This document shows positions 17,682 through 26,439 of a DNA stretch of 64,000 bases, in pieces. Both the position numbers and the translations under genes were made by a program. The number at the start of each line of letters is the position of its first letter. Position 1 is the first letter of the stretch. This DNA comes from Xanthomonas euvesicatoria pv. euvesicatoria (GTDB lineage: Bacteria; Pseudomonadota; Gammaproteobacteria; Xanthomonadales; Xanthomonadaceae): assembly GCF_020880415.1 (NCBI RefSeq), contig NZ_JAJIUJ010000069.1, positions 1 to 64,000 on the forward strand, read 5' to 3'. The notes below the pieces were generated by a model, which saw only the letters and a list, made by a program, of their open reading frames with translations, did not search any database and was not told the DNA's origin.

Positions 17682-18955
17682 GCGGGCGCTCCTTGCACGG
17701 CACGCGCCGGTGCGTAGGGCGCCGGGTCGATGGCCGGGGTGCGCCCGAGCAGGCTGTCCACGATCACCCGTGCGCTCCCCAGCGCCGTGGTGACCCCCAA
17801 CCCCTCGTGACCGGCGGCCACCCACACATCGCGTCGGCCGGGCACCACCCCCAAATACGGGCGCCCGTCCGGCGTGGCCGGACGCAGGCCGGTCCACACG
17901 CGGATCGCCTGCAGCTCGCGCAGGACCGGCAGGTACGCAAAGGCGCGCTGCAGCATCTGCTGCAGCACCGGCATCGACAAGGCGCGGTCGTGTTCGCCGA
18001 ACTGGCGCGAGGAGCCGATCAGAATCTGCCCGGTGGGCCGCGGCTGCACATTGAAGGCCACGCTGGTGTCGTCGGCCCCGTGCGCCGAATCCGCATAGCC
18101 CAGTTCCAGCAGCTGATGCCGGATCAGCCCCGGGTGCCGGTCGGTGATCACCAAATGGCCCTTGCGCGGGCGCAGTGCCAGCTCGGGCAGCAACTGCGGC
18201 AAGGCCACACCGCTGGCCACCAGCACCGGCCCGGCGAGCGTCTGCCCATCGTCCAGACGCACCGCATGCGCCTGCAGCTGCACCACGCGGCGGCCGGCAA
18301 ACAAGCGTGCACCGGACGTGCAGGCCACGCCCACCAAATGCCGCGCGACCCGCGGCGGATACACCACAGCTTCATCGGGCACGCGCATGCCGCCAGCCAG
18401 CCCGGGCACCAGCTCTGGCTCCAGCGCATACAGCTGCGCGGCATCGATCGCTTCGGCATGCAGGCCGGCCGTTGCCAGGCGCGCGATCTTGGCTGGCACC
18501 GCCGCCAGTTCGCGCGCGTCGCGGGCCACCCACAGCGTGCCGCAGCGGCTGAATTCGGCGTCGCTGAGCGTGGCGAAGCGTTCCCACAGCCGCAGCGAAT
18601 ACGCCGACAACGCCAGCTCGGCGGGGTCGTCGTCCATCGCCACCAAATGCCCCATCGCCGCGGCCGTGGCGCCGCCGCCGATCGGTCCCGGCTCGACGAT
18701 CGCCACGCGAAGGCCCTCGCCCGCCGCCGCTTCCGCGCAAGCGGCGCCCACAATGCCGGCGCCGATCACGATCAGGTCGTAACTGCGTCGCGTGTACGCG
18801 GCAGACGCGGCGGACCCGGATTCGGCAACCGCACCCAATCCAAGCGCCGCTGCCGACGCAGGCGTTGCAGCAGCAGTTCCTGCCAGCGCAGCAGACAGTG
18901 CTGCGCCAGACGGCGTGACCGACGCAAGCACCGGTGCGGGCCGCTGGGGTTCCAT
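17678..18955 (-). CDS. DAO-type flavoprotein subunit of D-hydroxyproline dehydrogenase
   Basis: 425 residues, D-amino-acid oxidase fold. The FAD motif DLIVIGAGIVGAACAEAA starts near residue 54, followed by VAIVEPGPIGGGATAAAMGH. The C-terminal block VAAGHEGLGVTTALGSARVI completes the FAD site. It should oxidise cis-4-hydroxy-D-proline to the pyrroline. The first 50 residues are a low-complexity Ala-rich extension (SAALAGTAAATPASAAALGL) unusual for the family. The ATG at 18955 overlaps the epimerase stop by one base (TGATG). A later non-ATG start would remove the extension. Confidence 0.88.
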   Translation of the reverse strand: MEPQRPAPVLASVTPSGAALSAALAGTAAATPASAAALGLGAVAESGSAASAAYTRRSYDLIVIGAGIVGAACAEAAAGEGLRVAIVEPGPIGGGATAAAMGHLVAMDDDPAELALSAYSLRLWERFATLSDAEFSRCGTLWVARDARELAAVPAKIARLATAGLHAEAIDAAQLYALEPELVPGLAGGMRVPDEAVVYPPRVARHLVGVACTSGARLFAGRRVVQLQAHAVRLDDGQTLAGPVLVASGVALPQLLPELALRPRKGHLVITDRHPGLIRHQLLELGYADSAHGADDTSVAFNVQPRPTGQILIGSSRQFGEHDRALSMPVLQQMLQRAFAYLPVLRELQAIRVWTGLRPATPDGRPYLGVVPGRRDVWVAAGHEGLGVTTALGSARVIVDSLLGRTPAIDPAPYAPARAVQGAPA

Positions 18956-19893
18956 CAGGCCACGATGCCCCAGGCGAACGGGTCCGCCGGGTCGATCACC
19001 AGTTGCGCGCGCGCGGTGATGTACGCCCGCCCACTGATGCGCGGTGCGATGCCACGCCCGCTCAACCGATAATTGCCTTCGAAGGCGCTGCCCAGAATGC
19101 CTTGCTGCACCCAGCGCTCGCCTTCGGCCAATTTGCCGTCCGCCGCCAGGCAGGCCAGCTTGGCGCTGGTGCCGGTGCCGCACGGCGAGCGGTCGTAGGC
19201 CAACCCCGGGCACAGCACGAAATTGCGCGCCACGCCGCTACCGTCGGGCGCAGCGCCGTTGACTTCGATATGGTCGATCTCGCCACCGGCCTCGCCCGTG
19301 ATTCCGGCCGCTTCCAGGGCCAGCCGAACCGCCTCGGTATAGGCGGTCAGCTCGCGCTGGTGCGCCAGGTCCAGCGCGCACGGCGCCTGCTCGGTGATGA
19401 AGAACCAGTTGCCGCCCCAGGCCACGTCGCCGCGCACCCGGCCATGCCCCGGCACCTCCACCTCCACCCCGCTGGCAACGCGATAGCTCTCGACATTGTC
19501 CACCCACACCGTGCCGTCGTCGGCCAGCTCCACGCCCACCGTGCCGACCGGCGTCTCGATCCGGTGCTGGCCCGGGCCGATGCGCCCCAGCTCGGCCAGC
19601 GTGCGGACCACCCCGATGGTGCCGTGCCCGCACATGCCCAGGTAGCCCACGTTGTTGAAGAAGATCACCCCGGTGCAGGCGCCTGGGTCGCGCGGGGGCA
19701 GCAACAAGGCGCCCACCATGGTGTCCGACCCACGCGGCTCGCAGGCGATGGCGCTGCGCCAGTGGTCGAACTTGCTGCGAAAGCGTTCGCGGCACTGCGC
19801 CAGGTCGCCATCGCCCAGATCTGGAAAACCGGAAAGGACCACGCGGGTAGGCTCGCCAGCCGTGTGGGAGTCGATGACGTCGATGGTGTGCAT
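18955..19893 (-). CDS. 4-hydroxyproline 2-epimerase (proline racemase family)
   Basis: Converts trans-4-hydroxy-L-proline to cis-4-hydroxy-D-proline, the entry step of the pathway. The protein is 312 residues. Both catalytic Cys are present: Cys88 in [10 protein letters not shown] and Cys238 in [11 protein letters not shown]. Ser or Thr at the first position would mean 3-hydroxyproline dehydratase, so epimerase/racemase activity is favoured. Start chosen at [15 protein letters not shown], the usual family N-terminus. First gene of the operon, with a palindromic box about 57 bases upstream. Confidence 0.92.
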   Translation of the reverse strand: MHTIDVIDSHTAGEPTRVVLSGFPDLGDGDLAQCRERFRSKFDHWRSAIACEPRGSDTMVGALLLPPRDPGACTGVIFFNNVGYLGMCGHGTIGVVRTLAELGRIGPGQHRIETPVGTVGVELADDGTVWVDNVESYRVASGVEVEVPGHGRVRGDVAWGGNWFFITEQAPCALDLAHQRELTAYTEAVRLALEAAGITGEAGGEIDHIEVNGAAPDGSGVARNFVLCPGLAYDRSPCGTGTSAKLACLAADGKLAEGERWVQQGILGSAFEGNYRLSGRGIAPRISGRAYITARAQLVIDPADPFAWGIVA

Positions 19894-19949
19894 ACCCCAT
19901 GCTCCCACTGCCGACCTGCGGGCGACTAGCGTTCAATGCCAAGTGAAAA

Positions 19950-19964
19950 TGCGGAAATCCGCAC
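19950..19964. promoter_or_regulatory. Palindromic operator-like box, copy 2
   Basis: TGCGGAAATCCGCAC is identical over 15 bases to the core of the box at 148-163. It lies in the divergent interval between the epimerase gene and the PAS-AraC regulator gene, so it could control both. The core has 6-base inverted arms around AA. Confidence 0.65.
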
Positions 19965-20053
19965 AATCATCAACCCGAATCACAACCGCGCGTTTGCGCT
20001 AGGATCATTGCTGGGCTGCACCGTCGTGCAACCGTCTAATCGTGACCGCTACC

Positions 20054-20770
20054 ATGACCCTGATGGACCTCAACCTGCCCGCCCTGGAAATGCAGACGCT
20101 GTTCGATGCACTGCCGGATGTGGTGTTCTTCATCAAGGACAGCGAGGGCCGCTACACCCATTGCAACCTGACCCTGGTGCGCCGGTTGGGACGCAAGCTG
20201 CGCAGCGAGATCATCGGCCGCTCGCCGCTGGAAGTGTTCCCGTTGCCGCTGGGCGGCAGCTACATGATGCAGGACCGCCGCGTGCTGTGCGGCGAGCTCA
20301 TCGACAACCAGCTCGAAGTGCATCTGTACCCCAACCGCCTGCCGGGCTGGTGCCTGACCTTCAAACGCCCGCTGTGCGAGGCCAATGAGGTGATCGGCGT
20401 GGTCGGCATCTCACGCGACCTGGGCCAGCCCGACAGCCGACATTCCGCGTACGAACGCTTGAGCCAGGTGATGGAACACATGCAGGCCAACTTCGGCGAC
20501 AACCTGCGCGTGCAGAGCCTGGCCGACCTGGCCGGGTTATCGGTGGCGCAACTGGAACGCCACTTCCGCCGCGTGTTCCAGGTCACCCCGCAGCAATTGC
20601 TGACCAAGTTGCGCATCGAATCGGCGATGCGGCTGCTGTACGGCGACGACAGCATCGCCAGCATCGGGCAACGCTGCGGGTTCGCCGACCAGAGCGCGTT
20701 CGCGCGTCAGTTCAAGGCCACCGTCGGCATGACGCCGCGCGATTACCGCGCGCTCAAGGGTCAGTTATAA
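20054..20770 (+). CDS. PAS-AraC family transcriptional regulator of the hydroxyproline operon
   Basis: About 238 residues. The N-terminal PAS-like domain (LFDALPDVVFFIKDSEGRY, to about residue 115) would sense a small molecule. The C-terminal AraC/XylS DNA-binding domain has two helix-turn-helix motifs: LADLAGLSVAQLERHFRRVF, and ASIGQRCGFADQSAFARQFK followed by TPRDYR. It is divergent from the epimerase gene, the normal place for a local regulator. The start is uncertain: ATG at 20054 or 20063, or GTG at 20042, and none has a strong ribosome site. Effector is inferred to be hydroxyproline or a pathway intermediate. Confidence 0.85.
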   Translation: MTLMDLNLPALEMQTLFDALPDVVFFIKDSEGRYTHCNLTLVRRLGRKLRSEIIGRSPLEVFPLPLGGSYMMQDRRVLCGELIDNQLEVHLYPNRLPGWCLTFKRPLCEANEVIGVVGISRDLGQPDSRHSAYERLSQVMEHMQANFGDNLRVQSLADLAGLSVAQLERHFRRVFQVTPQQLLTKLRIESAMRLLYGDDSIASIGQRCGFADQSAFARQFKATVGMTPRDYRALKGQL

Positions 20771-20806
20771 GGACACAACTTCGCGTTGACACATCGCTGG
20801 CACAAA

Positions 20807-20820
20807 TGCCGAATTCGGCA
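20807..20820. promoter_or_regulatory. Perfect 14-base palindrome upstream of ftsY
   Basis: TGCCGAATTCGGCA is a perfect dyad 37 bases after the regulator stop. It extends imperfectly outwards (CAAAT on the left, ATTTG on the right). It could be an operator or part of a terminator hairpin for the regulator gene; there is no U-tract. Confidence 0.45.
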
Positions 20821-20975
20821 GGATTTGCCATGCACTGGCGCAGCCGGGGCAGTCGCCAGACCTGCGGGACTGCGCTGCATGCAATGCGTCCGGACGCGGC
20901 GCCGCGCTAAAGGCAGCGTCAAGGTGTCAGCAGGGCCGGATGATAGAATTTCCGGTTTCCCCTACTGCGTTGCCA

Positions 20976-22595
20976 ATGGCCAGCTTTTTTCGCCGTAACA
21001 AGCCAACCACGCCCGACAGCTCGCGTACCTCTCGCTACAGCCTGGAAGAACTGGCAGCCGCATTCCCCACCGCGCCGTCTGCCGCCACCCCGGCATCGCC
21101 GGTCGACGCGCTGCCCACGGCCGAGCCAGGCAGACAGACGGCCGCAACGCCGGCTATTGCGCCTGTCAGTCCTGCTTCGGCAGGCAGCGAGCCTGCGGCG
21201 CCAGCACCGCCGCAGACCACCGCCGCGCCGGCCGACCAGCTGGCGCAGGAAATCGCTGCACGCACTGGCCAGGCGCAGAGTATTGCCGCCGTCCCCAGCG
21301 CGCCTGCAACTCCGGCGGCGCCCGCGCCGACCGCATTGCAGGCGCTGCCAGACCCAATGCCCGCCAGCGCGCCCCGCGCGCCGGTCGTGGTGGTGCCGCC
21401 GGTCGTGGTGGTGCCGCAGACCGTTCCAACGCCGCCTCCCGTCGTGCCTGCCCAGCCGGCCACACCTTCGCAACCCGTAGCCCCTGCCGTGGTCGCACCG
21501 CCGGTGGCCGCTGCGCCGGTCTCGACGCCTGCACCGGCTGCTTCAGCTCCCGCCAGCGCGCCCCCGACCAGTACCGCGCCGACGGTCACCGCACCGGCCA
21601 TCGTCAGTGCACCGCTGGCGAGCACGCAGGACGACAGCATCGTCGGCCAGCGCGACGCCCTCCCCGCCGCGCCGGCGGGAAAACCCGGCTGGCGCGAGCG
21701 GCTGCGCAACAGCACCTTCGCACGCAGCTTCGGCGGCCTGTTCTCGCGCAATCCCAAGCTCGATGACGACCTGCTGGATGAAATCGAAACCGCACTGATC
21801 ACCGCCGACGTCGGCATCGGCGCCACCACTGCGTTGATCGACGGCCTGCGCAAGCGGATGAAGTCGCGCGAATTCGTCGACGCCCAGGCTCTGTTCAAGG
21901 CCTTGCGTGCCGATCTCATCGCGCTGCTGCAGCCGGTCTCCAAGCCGCTGGTGATCGACCGCTCGCTCAAACCGTTCGTGGTGCTCACCGTCGGTGTCAA
22001 CGGTGTCGGCAAGACCACCACCATCGGCAAGCTCGCCAAGCGCTTCAAGGACGAAGGCAACAGCCTGATGCTGGCCGCCGGCGACACCTTCCGTGCTGCG
22101 GCGGTGGCGCAATTGCAGGCCTGGGGCGATCGCAATGGGGTGGCCGTGATTGCGCAGGGGCAAAATGCCGATGCCGCGTCGGTAGCGTTCGACGCGCTGC
22201 AGGCCGCCAAGGCGCGCGGCACCGATGTGTTGATCGCCGACACCGCCGGCCGCCTGCACACCCAGACCGGGCTGATGAACGAGCTCGGCAAGATCCGCCG
22301 CGTGCTCGGCAAGATCGATGCCGCCGCGCCGCACGAAGTCCTGATGGTCATCGACGGCACCACCGGCCAGAACGCCATCTCGCAGCTGCGCCAGTTCCAC
22401 GCTGCCGTGGGCGTCACCGGCCTGGTCGTGACCAAGCTCGACGGCACCGCCAAGGGCGGCGTGGTGTTCGCGCTGGCACGCGAGTTCAATATTCCGATCC
22501 GCTTTGCCGGTATCGGCGAGCGCCCGGAAGATCTGCGCGTCTTCGACCCGGTCGCCTTCGTCGACGCGCTGTTGCCCGACGCTTTGGGCGGCTGA
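20976..22595 (+). CDS. ftsY: Signal recognition particle receptor FtsY
   Basis: The SRP receptor GTPase, which docks SRP-ribosome complexes at the inner membrane. 539 residues if started at MASFFRRNKPT; an in-frame ATG at 20940 would add 12 residues. Residues 20-230 form a long Pro/Ala-rich linker, unlike the acidic A domain of E. coli. The N-domain starts near SFGGLFSRNPKLDDDLLDEI. The G-domain shows GVNGVGKTTTIGKLA, AGDTFRAAAVAQL, DTAGRLHTQTGLMNEL and TKLDGTAKGG. It is monocistronic here. Confidence 0.95.
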   Translation: MASFFRRNKPTTPDSSRTSRYSLEELAAAFPTAPSAATPASPVDALPTAEPGRQTAATPAIAPVSPASAGSEPAAPAPPQTTAAPADQLAQEIAARTGQAQSIAAVPSAPATPAAPAPTALQALPDPMPASAPRAPVVVVPPVVVVPQTVPTPPPVVPAQPATPSQPVAPAVVAPPVAAAPVSTPAPAASAPASAPPTSTAPTVTAPAIVSAPLASTQDDSIVGQRDALPAAPAGKPGWRERLRNSTFARSFGGLFSRNPKLDDDLLDEIETALITADVGIGATTALIDGLRKRMKSREFVDAQALFKALRADLIALLQPVSKPLVIDRSLKPFVVLTVGVNGVGKTTTIGKLAKRFKDEGNSLMLAAGDTFRAAAVAQLQAWGDRNGVAVIAQGQNADAASVAFDALQAAKARGTDVLIADTAGRLHTQTGLMNELGKIRRVLGKIDAAAPHEVLMVIDGTTGQNAISQLRQFHAAVGVTGLVVTKLDGTAKGGVVFALAREFNIPIRFAGIGERPEDLRVFDPVAFVDALLPDALGG

Positions 22596-22942
22596 TTGGA
22601 AGATGCCTGCCCGCACCTGCAACCGCTGTGCGCGCAGGCGCTACAGGCAGGTTGCACGGTGCGCCGGGTGCCATGCGATTGGTTGCAGGCAAGATGCGTC
22701 CTGGAGGTTGCCCAGCCCTTGCGCGCAGGACGCTGAAGGCAAGGTCGCGCGGATGCGTCAGCGGCCTGCTCCCATGCGCCGACACCACCGCATCGGGCTG
22801 GCGATGAAGGATCCTTCTGCGAACGGTGCCTGGGCGGAATGACGTTTGCGCTGCAGCGAAGGGACGCCACGCACGACACGCGCAGCAGATCCACTCCCCC
22901 GTCCCGCCACTCTCGCCTCGCCCTCCATCGCCCGCAAAGCTC
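22596..22942. other. Intergenic region ftsY-mutY
   Basis: About 347 bases with no gene I can support. It contains scattered short inverted words such as TGCAACC/GGTTGCA, but no terminator with a U-tract and no tRNA or repeat family that I recognise. Confidence 0.4.
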
Positions 22943-24016
22943 ATGCCAGCCGACCACGCCACTCCCTCCGCCGATGCCTTTGTCGACCGCCTGTTGCACT
23001 GGTTCGACGGCCATGGCCGCCATGATCTGCCCTGGCAGCACCCACGCACGCCCTACCGGGTGTGGCTGTCGGAAATCATGCTGCAGCAGACCCAGGTCGC
23101 GGTGGTCATTCCGTATTTCCACAAGTTCATGGCGCGCTTCCCCGCGCTGGCCGATCTGGCGGCGGCCGACAACGACACCGTGATGGCGCAGTGGGCGGGA
23201 CTGGGCTACTACGCCCGCGCGCGCAATCTGCATGCCGCCGCCAAGCAATGCGTCGCGCTGCACGGTGGGCAATTGCCGCGCGACTTCGATGCACTGCTTG
23301 CGCTGCCGGGCATCGGCCGCAGCACGGCAGGCGCGATCCTGAGCCAGGCCTGGAACGATCGCTTCGCGATCATGGACGGCAACGTCAAACGCGTGCTCGC
23401 GCGCTTCCACGGCATTGCCGGGTATCCCGGCCTGCCGGCGATCGAAAAACAGTTATGGCAACTGGCCACCAGCCATGTTGCGCATGTCCCGGCTGGCCGC
23501 CTGGCCGACTACACCCAGGCGCAGATGGATTTCGGCGCCACGCTGTGCACGCGCGGCAAGCCCGCCTGCGTGCTGTGCCCGCTGCAGGCCGATTGCATCG
23601 CACGCCGCGATGGCCTGGTCGAGGCATTGCCCACTCCCAAGCCCGGCAAGCAGCTGCCCGAACGCGAGGCCACTGCGCTGCTGCTGCAGAATGCCGAGGG
23701 CCACATCCTGCTGCAGCGACGCCCGCCAACCGGCATCTGGGCCGCGCTGTGGACGCTGCCGCAGGCCGATACCCACAGCGGCATGCGCGCCTGGTTCGCA
23801 GCGCATATCGACGGCAACTACGAGCGCGCCGACGAGATGCCGCTGATCGTGCACACCTTCAGCCATTACCGGCTGCATTTGCAGCCCTTGCGCCTGCGCA
23901 AGGTCGCGCTACGTCCGGCGGTGGGCGACAATGACGATCTACGCTGGGTAGCGCCTGCCGATCTTGCATCGCTGGGCCTGCCGGCGCCGATCCGCAAGTT
24001 GCTCGACGCGCTGTAA
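22943..24016 (+). CDS. mutY: A/G-specific adenine glycosylase MutY
   Basis: Removes adenine mispaired with 8-oxoguanine. 357 residues. The HhH-GPD domain shows [10 protein letters not shown] with the catalytic Glu and [12 protein letters not shown] followed by the catalytic Asp in [10 protein letters not shown]. The iron-sulfur ligands follow C-x6-C-x2-C-x5-C in [17 protein letters not shown]. The C-terminal NUDIX-like 8-oxoG recognition domain runs from about residue 235. Start set at MPADHATPS, where the family similarity begins. yggX follows 23 bases downstream. Confidence 0.95.
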   Translation: MPADHATPSADAFVDRLLHWFDGHGRHDLPWQHPRTPYRVWLSEIMLQQTQVAVVIPYFHKFMARFPALADLAAADNDTVMAQWAGLGYYARARNLHAAAKQCVALHGGQLPRDFDALLALPGIGRSTAGAILSQAWNDRFAIMDGNVKRVLARFHGIAGYPGLPAIEKQLWQLATSHVAHVPAGRLADYTQAQMDFGATLCTRGKPACVLCPLQADCIARRDGLVEALPTPKPGKQLPEREATALLLQNAEGHILLQRRPPTGIWAALWTLPQADTHSGMRAWFAAHIDGNYERADEMPLIVHTFSHYRLHLQPLRLRKVALRPAVGDNDDLRWVAPADLASLGLPAPIRKLLDAL

Positions 24017-24039
24017 ACGCGTGTCCCAAAGGAATCCGA

Positions 24040-24315
24040 ATGTCCCGCACCGTGTTCTGCCACTACCAGCAAAGCGACGCCGAAGGCCTGGATTTCGTGC
24101 CGTATCCGGGCGAGCTCGGCCAGCGCATTTTCGTGCAGATCGGCAAGACCGCCTGGCAAGCGTGGCTGGCGCATCAGACCATGCTGATCAACGAAAACCG
24201 GCTGTCGCCGCGCGACCCAAAACACCGCGCCTTTCTCGAAGCCGAACTGCAGAAGTTCCTGTTCGAGCGCAATGCCGACAAACCCGAAGGTTATGTGGCG
24301 CCGGTGCGTGACTGA
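24040..24315 (+). CDS. yggX: Probable Fe(2+)-trafficking protein YggX
   Basis: A 91-residue protein matching YggX along its length. It starts [19 protein letters not shown] with the conserved Cys7, and continues [22 protein letters not shown] and [14 protein letters not shown]. It protects iron-sulfur enzymes from oxidative damage. The mutY-yggX pairing is common in gammaproteobacteria and makes sense because MutY carries a 4Fe-4S cluster. Confidence 0.95.
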   Translation: MSRTVFCHYQQSDAEGLDFVPYPGELGQRIFVQIGKTAWQAWLAHQTMLINENRLSPRDPKHRAFLEAELQKFLFERNADKPEGYVAPVRD

Positions 24316-24424
24316 GCGCGCGGAGGTGGGATCGGCAGCAGCAGCACTGCCTTTACGCGACCAGTGCGTTTTTGGACGTGATCGCGGGAACCTGCCTGTG
24401 GTGCAGAGCGTGCCGGAACGATCA

Positions 24425-24454
24425 GCTATTCACCGACGTGCTATTCACCGACGT
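24425..24454. repeat. Perfect 15-base tandem duplication
   Basis: GCTATTCACCGACGT occurs twice directly in tandem in non-coding DNA. Possible replication slippage product; no function evident. Confidence 0.75.
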
Positions 24455-24645
24455 GACCTGGATGTTTTCGCCGCAAGACAAGCTTGGTGATCTGGCCACA
24501 GCCCCGCGCAGGACGTCGGTGATCTGGCGGAGGCGACAGGCGCCCAGCTCCGCTGCCTCACGCTGCCAGGCTGCTCCCGACGCCTGCGGCTGCGGGCGCT
24601 GCGCTGGCGAACTGACGCAATCTTGAAACTGCGATCGCGGCTGCA

Positions 24646-24670
24646 GTGCGATGCCGCAGCGGCATCGCAC
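24646..24670 (-). terminator. Hairpin after the LOV kinase gene
   Basis: GTGCGATGCCG and CGGCATCGCAC form a perfect 11-base stem with a 3-base loop, 16 bases after the kinase stop. It lacks a U-run, so it may terminate weakly in either direction or protect mRNA ends. Confidence 0.5.
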
Positions 24671-24686
24671 TGGCGGTCTGCCGGCC

Positions 24687-26309
24687 TCAACCAACCCCGG
24701 TCGGCCCATCCAGCAACATGCGGATGCGCTTGAGCAGTTCCTTCTGCGTATAGGGTTTGTCGACCACATCGAATTCGGCGCCGCCCACATCGGTGCGCTG
24801 GATGCTCGCATCGGCGTAGCCGGTGGTGAGCAATATCTTGATCTTCGGCAACATGCGGCGCGCCTCACGGGCGAGCATCACCCCGTTCATACCACCAGGC
24901 ATGATCAGGTCGGTGAACAGCGCATCCACCTGCGGGGTCTTCTCCAGGATCTCCATCGCCTCGCGTCCGCTGGATGCAGACAGGACGCGGTAACCGGCGT
25001 TTTCCAGAAACATCCGCGCCACCACCGCCACGTCCTGCTTGTCTTCCACCACCAGGATGGTTTCGTTGCCACCCTTGTCGATGGCGCGGCTCTTGGCGGC
25101 CTGCAAATCGTTTTCGAATTCGCTCGAGGCGGGGAAATACAGCCGCACCGTGGTGCCTTCGCCCACCTCGCTATAGATGCGCACGGTGCCGCCAGACTGC
25201 TTGACGAAGCCGTACACCATCGACAGGCACAGGCCGGTGCCCTGCCCTTCCTCCTTGGTGGTGAAGAACGGTTCCATCACCCGGCTGACCACCTCCGGCG
25301 GCATGCCCGAGCCGGTGTCGGTCACGGCGATGCTGACGTAGCGGCCCGGGGACAGCTGGTGATACATCGCCAGGTCGTGGCCTGAGATCTCCACGTTCTG
25401 GGTCTGCACCGTGACTTCCTTGCGTTCTGCCTGCGCCATCGCGTCGCGCGCATTGATCAACACATTCAACAGCGCCACCTCTGCCTGGGTGGTGTCGATC
25501 TGGCAGTTCCACAGCCCTTCTTCCAGCGCTTGGCGCAGGGTGACGCCGCCCCCCAGCGCGCGCTCGGCCATGTTGGTCATGCCGGCCACCAGCCCGTTGA
25601 GGTTCACGACCCGCCCGCGCAGTTTCTGCTTGCGCGAAAACGCCAGCAACTGCTGGGTCAAGGTGGCCGCCTTGGCAGCGGCGGCCGCCGCGTGTTCGGC
25701 ACTGAAGGCAATCCGCTCGGCATTCCCCGCGCCGGCGCTGGCCATCATCTGGATCACTTCCAGATGTCCAGACATCACCTGCAGCAGATTGTTGAAATCG
25801 TGCGCGATGCCGCCGGTCAGCTGGCCCAGCGCTTCCATCTTCTGCGCCTGGCGCAGCGCATCTTCGGCATCGCGTCGCCGGCTCACATCCAATTGCGAGC
25901 CGAAGAAATAGACCAGGTTGCCCTTGTCGTCGAACACCGGCGAGATGAAAAGCGCATTCCAGAACGAGGAGCCGTCCTTGCGGTAGTTCAGCACCTCGGT
26001 GGCAAATTCGCTGCGGCTTTCGATCGATGCGCGCACATCGCTGATGCTGGCCGGATCGGTATCGGGCCCCTGCAGGAAACGGCAGTTGTTGCCGATGACC
26101 TCATCGGCGGCATAGCCGGTCATCTCCAGGAACGCGCGGTTGGCGAACACGATGGGGTTATCCGGAAGATGGGGGTCGGTCACCGTCATCGGCATGCGCG
26201 TGGTTTCCACTGCGGCAAAGAAGATGTCCGAGCGGTGCTTCTCGACAGGCAGGCCGCGTGTGTCGCTGATCTGAGGCGCCCGCAGCTCTCCGTGACCGGG
26301 ATCGTTCAA
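24687..26309 (-). CDS. LOV-domain hybrid histidine kinase (blue-light photoreceptor)
   Basis: 540 residues. The LOV (PAS) domain spans about residues 28-145 and has the canonical flavin motif GNNCRFLQG with photoactive Cys76. A PAC-like segment LVYFFGSQLDVSRRRDAEDA leads into the kinase. The H-box is LGQLTGGIAHDFNNLL with His170. The ATPase domain shows TDTGSGMPPEVV and EGQGTGLCLSMVYGF. A C-terminal receiver domain from about 415 carries the phospho-acceptor Asp467 in LFTDLIMP. Predicted to bind FMN and change kinase activity under blue light. LOV hybrid kinases are known in Xanthomonas; the partner here cannot be seen. Confidence 0.93.
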   Translation of the reverse strand: MNDPGHGELRAPQISDTRGLPVEKHRSDIFFAAVETTRMPMTVTDPHLPDNPIVFANRAFLEMTGYAADEVIGNNCRFLQGPDTDPASISDVRASIESRSEFATEVLNYRKDGSSFWNALFISPVFDDKGNLVYFFGSQLDVSRRRDAEDALRQAQKMEALGQLTGGIAHDFNNLLQVMSGHLEVIQMMASAGAGNAERIAFSAEHAAAAAAKAATLTQQLLAFSRKQKLRGRVVNLNGLVAGMTNMAERALGGGVTLRQALEEGLWNCQIDTTQAEVALLNVLINARDAMAQAERKEVTVQTQNVEISGHDLAMYHQLSPGRYVSIAVTDTGSGMPPEVVSRVMEPFFTTKEEGQGTGLCLSMVYGFVKQSGGTVRIYSEVGEGTTVRLYFPASSEFENDLQAAKSRAIDKGGNETILVVEDKQDVAVVARMFLENAGYRVLSASSGREAMEILEKTPQVDALFTDLIMPGGMNGVMLAREARRMLPKIKILLTTGYADASIQRTDVGGAEFDVVDKPYTQKELLKRIRMLLDGPTGVG

Positions 26310-26439
26310 GTGATGTTCTCCGCGGGGCCATTCCCGTGGCCACAGTCTAGTTGGGTCCGGTGAGGCGATTCGTCACATCCATGAGCCTTTCCCGTACGGC
26401 CGCGCCCGCCATCGAACCGGATGCGCTGCGATAGCGCCA

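Larger units (their letters stand above)
24316..24686. other. Intergenic region between convergent yggX and the LOV kinase gene
   Basis: About 371 bases without a supportable gene. It holds a 15-base tandem duplication (24425-24454) and a strong hairpin (24646-24670). Confidence 0.5.

Noticed and set aside
16136..19072. A 978-codon plus-strand frame opposite the hydroxyproline dehydrogenase genes
   Set aside because: The translation is low-complexity Arg/His/Gln/Ala typical of antisense frames in GC-rich DNA, while four well-defined genes lie on the other strand.
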